The notes beneath the pieces are model-generated. The model was not told the origin of the DNA and searched no databases. It saw only the letters and a program-made list of their open reading frames with translations. 40,206 bases of DNA from Hypericibacter sp050729195. GTDB lineage: Bacteria; Pseudomonadota; Alphaproteobacteria; Dongiales; Dongiaceae. A program made the translations under genes and the position numbers. Every line of letters begins with the position of its first letter. The first letter of the stretch is position 1. The stretch is from assembly GCF_050729195.1 (NCBI RefSeq), contig NZ_JBOHKS010000211.1, positions 1 to 40,206 of the forward strand, in the 5' to 3' direction. This document shows, in pieces, positions 35,982 to 40,206 of this stretch.

Positions 35982-37604
35982 ATGGCCGCTCTCCCGACCG
36001 CCGTCAATCCGACCACGACCGAATTCAAGGAACGCGCCGAGCAGATGGCAGGCGAGGTGGCGAAGCTGCGCGCGCTCCAGGGCAAGATCGCCGAAGGCGG
36101 CGGGGCGGCGTCCCGCGAACGCCATGTCGGCCGCGGCAAGCTGCTGCCGCGCGAGCGCATCCAGCGGCTGGTCGACCCGGGCTCGCATTTCCTCGAACTC
36201 TCGGCACTGGCGGCCCACGATGTCTATGAGGACAACGTCCCCGCTGCCGGCATCCTGACCGGCATCGGCCGCGTCTCAGGACGCGACTGTGTCATCGTCT
36301 GCAACGACGCGACGGTCAAGGGCGGCACCTATTATCCGCTGACCGTGAAGAAGCATCTGCGCGCGCAGGAGATCGCGGCCGAGAACCGGCTGCCTTGCAT
36401 CTATCTGGTCGATTCCGGCGGCGCCAATCTGCCGAACCAGGACGAGGTCTTTCCCGACCGCGATCATTTCGGCCGCATCTTCTATAATCAGGCACGGCTC
36501 TCTTCGGTCGGCGTGCCGCAGATCGCGGTGGTGATGGGCTCCTGCACCGCGGGCGGCGCCTATGTGCCGGCCATGTCGGACGAGGCCATCATCGTCAAGG
36601 GGCAGGGGACCATCTTCCTCGGCGGCCCACCGCTGGTGAAGGCCGCGACCGGCGAGGTCGTCGACGCCGAGGCCCTGGGCGGCGCCGATCTCCACAGCCG
36701 GACCTCCGGCGTCACCGATCATCTGGCGAAGGACGATGCCGACGCTCTCACGATCGCGCGACGGATCCTGGCCAATGCCGGCACGGCGGGCCTGCGGCTG
36801 GCGGGCGCCGGCGCCATTGCGCGTGAGACACCGCGCCCACCGCTCTACGATCCCAAGGAGCTCTACGGCATCGTGCCGATGGATCTGCGCAAGGGCTACG
36901 AGGTGCGCGAGGTCATTGCCCGGCTGGTGGATGGCAGCGAGTTCCACGATTTCAAGCCGCTCTACGGCCCGACGCTGGTCTGCGGCTTCGCCCATCTGGG
37001 TGGGATTCCCGTCGGCATCCTCGCCAACAAGGGCATCCTGTTCTCGGAATCGGCGCAGAAGGGCGCGCATTTCGTCGAGCTCTGCGCCCAGCGCCGCACG
37101 CCGATCCTGTTTCTGCAGAACATCACCGGCTTCATGGTGGGCCGAAAATATGAGGCGGGCGGCATTGCCAAGGACGGCGCCAAGATGGTGATGGCGGTCG
37201 CCTGCGCGCAGGTGCCGAAGCTCACCGTGATGATCGGCGGCAGCTTCGGTGCCGGCAATTATGCGATGTGCGGGCGCGCCTACAGCCCGCGCTTCCTCTT
37301 CTCCTGGCCCAATTCGCGAATCTCGGTCATGGGCGGCGAGCAGGCAGCCTCGGTGCTGGCCCAGATCAAGCGCGACAATCTCGAAGCCAAGGGCCAGAGC
37401 TGGACCGCTGAAGAGAACGAGGCCTTCAAGGCGCCGATCCGCCAGCAATATGACCAGCAGGGCCATCCCTATTATGCCAGCGCGCGGCTCTGGGATGACG
37501 GCATCATCGATCCGGCGCAGACGCGCGACGTGCTGATCCAGGCGCTCGAGGCAAGCTTGAATGCGCCGATCCCCGAGACCAAATTTGGCGTGTTCCGGCT
37601 CTGA
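35982..37604 (+). CDS. mccB: Methylcrotonyl-CoA carboxylase, beta (carboxyltransferase) subunit
   Basis: Carboxylates 3-methylcrotonyl-CoA to 3-methylglutaconyl-CoA in leucine degradation. Start ATG 35982 (MAALPTAVNPTTTEFKERAEQM) gives 540 residues. Recognised by CNDATVKGGTYYPLTVKKHLR, SGGANLPNQDEVFPD, MGSCTAGGAYVPAMSDE and NITGFMVGRKYEAGGIAKDG, which distinguish it from PccB. The biotinylated mccA, which normally lies beside mccB, is not found between here and mvaB or elsewhere in the window. Confidence 0.95.
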   Translation: MAALPTAVNPTTTEFKERAEQMAGEVAKLRALQGKIAEGGGAASRERHVGRGKLLPRERIQRLVDPGSHFLELSALAAHDVYEDNVPAAGILTGIGRVSGRDCVIVCNDATVKGGTYYPLTVKKHLRAQEIAAENRLPCIYLVDSGGANLPNQDEVFPDRDHFGRIFYNQARLSSVGVPQIAVVMGSCTAGGAYVPAMSDEAIIVKGQGTIFLGGPPLVKAATGEVVDAEALGGADLHSRTSGVTDHLAKDDADALTIARRILANAGTAGLRLAGAGAIARETPRPPLYDPKELYGIVPMDLRKGYEVREVIARLVDGSEFHDFKPLYGPTLVCGFAHLGGIPVGILANKGILFSESAQKGAHFVELCAQRRTPILFLQNITGFMVGRKYEAGGIAKDGAKMVMAVACAQVPKLTVMIGGSFGAGNYAMCGRAYSPRFLFSWPNSRISVMGGEQAASVLAQIKRDNLEAKGQSWTAEENEAFKAPIRQQYDQQGHPYYASARLWDDGIIDPAQTRDVLIQALEASLNAPIPETKFGVFRL

Positions 37605-37613
37605 GGTCTGCCC

Positions 37614-38387
37614 ATGTCGAGATTGATCAAGGAACGCAAAGGCCCGGTCGCGCGGCTGGTTCTCAACCGCCCGGAGCGCCACAACGCCTTCGACGAGGCG
37701 CTGATCGAGGAACTGACGCAGGCGATCGACGAGGCCGAGAACGACCCATCCGTCCGCGTGCTGGTGCTGGCGGCCAACGGCAAGAGTTTCTCCGCCGGTG
37801 GCGATCTCGATTGGATGCGCCGCATGGCGGCCTATTCCGAGGAAGAGAATCTGGCCGACGCCAATCGCCTGGCGATGCTGATGCAGCGGCTCAATTTCAT
37901 CCCCAAGCCGACCATCGCTTCGGTGCAGGGCGCGGCGATGGGCGGCGGCGTGGGACTGGTCGCCGCCTGCGATATCGCGGTCGGCACGGCCCAGGTCATG
38001 TTCGGATTGACCGAGGTGCGGATCGGCCTCATCCCGGCCACCATCGGTCCCTATGTGGTGCAGGCGATCGGCGAACGTGCCGCACGGCGCTATTTCATGA
38101 CCGGCGAGCGGTTCGACGCGGCGACGGCGCGCGAGCTGGGATTGCTGCATGAGGTGGTCGAGGATCTGGACGCAGCCGTGGCGCGCCATGTCGAGGCCCT
38201 GCTGCTGGGCGGCCCGGAGGCGCTGGGCGCCACCAAGAAGCTGATCCGGCGCGTGGGTCGCGGCCCCATCAATGTGGCGATGATCGAGGACACGGCGGCG
38301 CGCATCGCGCGGGCGCGGGCGGGCGGCGAGGCGCGCGAAGGCATCGCTGCCTTCTTCGACAAGCGCAAGCCCAATTGGCAGGCTTGA
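37614..38387 (+). CDS. liuC: Enoyl-CoA hydratase family, probable methylglutaconyl-CoA hydratase
   Basis: Encodes 257 residues with the crotonase fold. The oxyanion-hole region is FSAGGDLDWMRRM and QGAAMGGGVGLVAACDIA; the catalytic region is FGLTEVRIGLIPATI. DLDWM is typical of methylglutaconyl-CoA hydratases. Its placement between mccB and mvaB supports conversion of 3-methylglutaconyl-CoA to HMG-CoA. It starts 9 bp after mccB. Confidence 0.88.
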   Translation: MSRLIKERKGPVARLVLNRPERHNAFDEALIEELTQAIDEAENDPSVRVLVLAANGKSFSAGGDLDWMRRMAAYSEEENLADANRLAMLMQRLNFIPKPTIASVQGAAMGGGVGLVAACDIAVGTAQVMFGLTEVRIGLIPATIGPYVVQAIGERAARRYFMTGERFDAATARELGLLHEVVEDLDAAVARHVEALLLGGPEALGATKKLIRRVGRGPINVAMIEDTAARIARARAGGEAREGIAAFFDKRKPNWQA

Positions 38388-38409
38388 GGGCGAGCAGGGA
38401 AGGATCCTT

Positions 38410-39333
38410 ATGACGCGCTTGCCCAAATCGGTTCGCATGGTCGAGGTCGGTCCGCGTGACGGGCTCCAGAACGAGATGAAGCCGGTCCCGGCCGCGACCA
38501 AGATCGCGCTCATCGACAAGCTGTCGGCGAGCGGGCTTTCCGTGATCGAAGCCGGCGCTTTCGTCTCGCCCAAATGGGTGCCGCAGATGGCCGACAGCGC
38601 CGAGGTGCTGGCGGGGATCAGGCGGCTGCCGGGGCGGCGCTATCCCGTACTCGTGCCCAATCTCAAGGGTTATGAGGCAGCCGCGGCGGCGCAGGTGGAC
38701 GAGATCGCCGTCTTCGCGGCGGCCTCGGAGAGCTTCTCGCAGAAGAACATCAACTGCTCGATCGCCGAGAGCATCGAGCGGTTCCGGCCCGTGACCGAGG
38801 CCGCGAAGCGCGACCGGCGCCGCATAAGGGGTTATGTCTCCTGCGTGCTGGGCTGTCCCTATGAGGGCGAGATCGCGCCGGCGAAGGTGGCCGAGGTCTC
38901 GAAGGCGCTGCTCGATCTCGGCTGCGAGGAGATTTCGCTGGGCGACACGATCGGCGTTGGCACGCCCGGCAAGGCGCAGGCCATGGTTGAGACCGTGGCG
39001 AAGCAGGTACCGCGCGAGCGGCTGGCGGTTCATTTCCATGACACCTATGGCCAGGCGCTGGCCAATATCCTCGCGACCCTGGAGCTGGGCATCGACGTCG
39101 TGGACAGCGCGGTCGCAGGCCTCGGCGGGTGCCCTTATGCGCCCGGAGCTTCGGGGAATGTTGCGAGCGAAGATGTGCTCTATATGCTGAAGGGGCTCGG
39201 CATCGAGACCGGCGTCGATCTCGATCGCCTGGCCGAGGCGGGGATCTTCATCACGCAGGCCTTGGGACGCCAGCCGGCCTCGCGCGTGGCGCAGGCGCTG
39301 GCGGCAAAACGGACGGCAAGGATCTCATCGTGA
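38410..39333 (+). CDS. mvaB: Hydroxymethylglutaryl-CoA lyase
   Basis: Splits HMG-CoA into acetyl-CoA and acetoacetate, the last step of leucine breakdown. The 307-residue TIM-barrel protein carries VEVGPRDGLQNE near the N-terminus (catalytic Arg/Asp), the metal site with HFHDTYGQA, and the Cys loop GLGGCPYAPGASGNVASED. The start is ATG 38410, 22 bp after liuC. Its stop overlaps the next start in a GTGA. Confidence 0.95.
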   Translation: MTRLPKSVRMVEVGPRDGLQNEMKPVPAATKIALIDKLSASGLSVIEAGAFVSPKWVPQMADSAEVLAGIRRLPGRRYPVLVPNLKGYEAAAAAQVDEIAVFAAASESFSQKNINCSIAESIERFRPVTEAAKRDRRRIRGYVSCVLGCPYEGEIAPAKVAEVSKALLDLGCEEISLGDTIGVGTPGKAQAMVETVAKQVPRERLAVHFHDTYGQALANILATLELGIDVVDSAVAGLGGCPYAPGASGNVASEDVLYMLKGLGIETGVDLDRLAEAGIFITQALGRQPASRVAQALAAKRTARISS

Positions 39334-39767
39334 CGCTGCATATGCTGAAGCTTTGTGTCGGCTGCGATCGCATCGACGAACTCGAGGATTGGATCGAGGA
39401 AAAGATTCGCAAGGCCAAGAGCAAGGGCAAGGAGCCCAAGCTCGAGCATGTGACGCGCCAGATGCCCAAGCGCCGCGACGAGATCCTCGAAGGCGGCTCG
39501 CTCTATTGGGTCATCAAGGGATTTATTCAGGTGCGCCAGCCGATCCTGGGTCTGGACGCACGCCGCGGCAAAGACGGGATCGAGCGCTGCGCCATCAAGT
39601 TCGCGCCCAACCTTGTGCAGGTTCAGCCCAGCCCTCGGCGAGCGTTTCAGGGTTGGCGTTATCTGGAGGCCAAGGACGCCCCGGCGGACCTCGGAAAACG
39701 GCGGAAAGGCGAGCAGGAACTGCCGCCGGCGCTGCTTTTGGAGCTGCGGCAACTGGGGATTCTCTAA
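39330..39767 (+). CDS. DUF1489 family protein
   Basis: Encodes 145 residues from GTG 39330 (MTLHMLKLCVGCDRIDEL). AAGGA at 39318-39322 supports this start, which overlaps the mvaB stop. The LHMLKLCVG start, the central TRQMPKRRDEILEGGSLYWVIKG and the C-terminal PRRAFQGWRYLE match the DUF1489 family, which is largely restricted to alphaproteobacteria and has no known function. The coupling to mvaB may be accidental. Confidence 0.88.
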   Translation: MTLHMLKLCVGCDRIDELEDWIEEKIRKAKSKGKEPKLEHVTRQMPKRRDEILEGGSLYWVIKGFIQVRQPILGLDARRGKDGIERCAIKFAPNLVQVQPSPRRAFQGWRYLEAKDAPADLGKRRKGEQELPPALLLELRQLGIL

Positions 39768-39829
39768 GCCCCTCCCTCAAGTTATCCCCGTAATCCTCAG
39801 GCTCTGCTGACGGGGGCGTCAAAATCCCC

Positions 39830-39858
39830 TGGACGGCGCTAAAGGCCCGGCATATATA
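39830..39858 (+). promoter_or_regulatory. Candidate rRNA operon promoter
   Basis: TGGACG (39830-39835), a 17-bp spacer and TATATA (39853-39858), followed by a GC-rich discriminator CGGCC typical of stringently controlled rRNA promoters. Each box matches 4 of 6 consensus bases. It is supported by the boxA-like sequence downstream. Confidence 0.55.
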
Positions 39859-40206
39859 CGGCCTTGGAACGGGTCGGTGGCTTGCCGCCGGCCCGTCCTT
39901 GTCTCTCTTCGCTGAGAGGCAATGCCTGGCGCCCCTCTGGGGAGACCCAGCGGAGCAGACGCCGGCCTCGCATCGGGATTTTAAACGGGATCGCCTCGAC
40001 CCGGACTGGGTCGAGACCGCCGTTGTCGGCTCGAAAGAGCGGACGAGAGTTCCGAGACGCGGCCGGGTTCGCCGGGTGGCTCGCTGTTTGACATTGTTAT
40101 TTTGGGAAGGGATGCGCGGGCGGCGGTTCTGCGGGTAGAGGCGGGACGTTTGGCGAGAGCCGGATGTTTGACGTCGACTACTTTGGACCAGTCTCGCGCG
40201 CGCAGT
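39859..40206 (+). other. Probable 5' leader of an rRNA operon (16S gene beyond the edge)
   Basis: This 348-bp stretch has no credible gene; the short open frames have no ribosome-binding sites or recognisable products. It holds two strong hairpins. The first, at 39869-39881/39884-39896, is a 13-pair stem with two G-T pairs and is followed by CCTTGTCTCTCTT. The second, CTCGACCC (39995-40002) / GGGTCGAG (40008-40015), has a 5-nt loop. A boxA-like element lies at 40083-40096. The 16S 5' sequence (AGAGTTTGATC) is not reached by the end of the window. Confidence 0.6.
40083..40096 (+). promoter_or_regulatory. boxA-like rRNA antitermination element
   Basis: GCTGTTTGACATTG closely resembles the bacterial boxA (TGCTCTTTAACAA) and the GCTNTTTGACATTG form typical of alphaproteobacterial rRNA leaders. 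NusB and S10 (rpsJ in this window) bind boxA RNA to make the polymerase resistant to Rho. It implies that a 16S gene starts shortly after the window ends. Confidence 0.6.

Noticed and set aside
36276..38573. Long minus-strand open frame opposite mccB and liuC
   Set aside because: It overlaps two confident leucine-pathway genes and has no protein family signature.
39864..40138. Short open frames in the rRNA leader region
   Set aside because: Arg/Pro-rich products, no Shine-Dalgarno, and they overlap hairpins and the boxA-like element.
40140..40206. 5' end of the 16S rRNA gene
   Set aside because: The expected AGAGTTTGATC start is not present before the window ends, so only a leader can be claimed.

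Overview
This GC-rich, densely coded window looks like the chromosome of an alphaproteobacterium, probably a Rhodospirillales-type lineage (inference from gene content only). Supporting signs are adk between secY and rpsM, the absence of rpsD from the alpha operon, an ATP12-type F1-ATPase chaperone, a DUF1489 protein, and a GCTGTTTGACATTG boxA-like element of the kind found in alphaproteobacterial rRNA leaders.

Region 1 (1-14360) is the end of the str operon (3' end of tuf) running straight into the S10, spc and alpha ribosomal operons: rpsJ-rplC-rplD-rplW-rplB-rpsS-rplV-rpsC-rplP-rpmC-rpsQ-rplN-rplX-rplE-rpsN-rpsH-rplF-rplR-rpsE-rpmD-rplO-secY-adk-rpsM-rpsK-rpoA-rplQ. Genes are nearly contiguous. 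The exceptions are the spacers before rplO, rpsM, rpoA and rplQ. The one before rpsM carries a near-consensus promoter and the other three carry hairpins. A textbook intrinsic terminator follows rplQ.

Region 2 (14391-21784) is a housekeeping group: a periplasmic DegP/DegQ-type protease with its own promoter, the ATPase RarA, an RluC-type pseudouridine synthase, a HAD phosphatase, an AsmA-family membrane-anchored protein and the ATP12 chaperone.

Region 3 (21845-26891) is a propionyl-CoA carboxylase locus. A near-perfect Pho-box-like element precedes pccB. A SAM-dependent methyltransferase of the CmoB/DUF1698 type lies between pccB and pccA, an acylphosphatase overlaps pccA, and a small two-helix membrane protein follows.

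Region 4 (26898-31712) has lipB on the minus strand (likely CTG start), divergent from a tRNA-Leu(GAG). A hybrid malic enzyme (maeB) and mgtE follow, overlapping by 4 nt.

Region 5 (31757-39767) is a leucine/isovalerate degradation cluster: ivd, then a RidA-family protein lacking the usual catalytic Arg, a DUF1989 protein, an SDR, a small secreted protein on the minus strand, a 2-hydroxychromene-2-carboxylate isomerase-like protein, then mccB, liuC, mvaB and a DUF1489 gene. The biotinylated subunit mccA is missing. Propionyl-CoA carboxylase, malic enzyme and leucine breakdown together suggest a metabolic block that turns branched-chain or odd-chain acyl-CoAs into central intermediates.

Region 6 (39830-40206) looks like the promoter and leader of an rRNA operon whose 16S gene lies just past the right edge.
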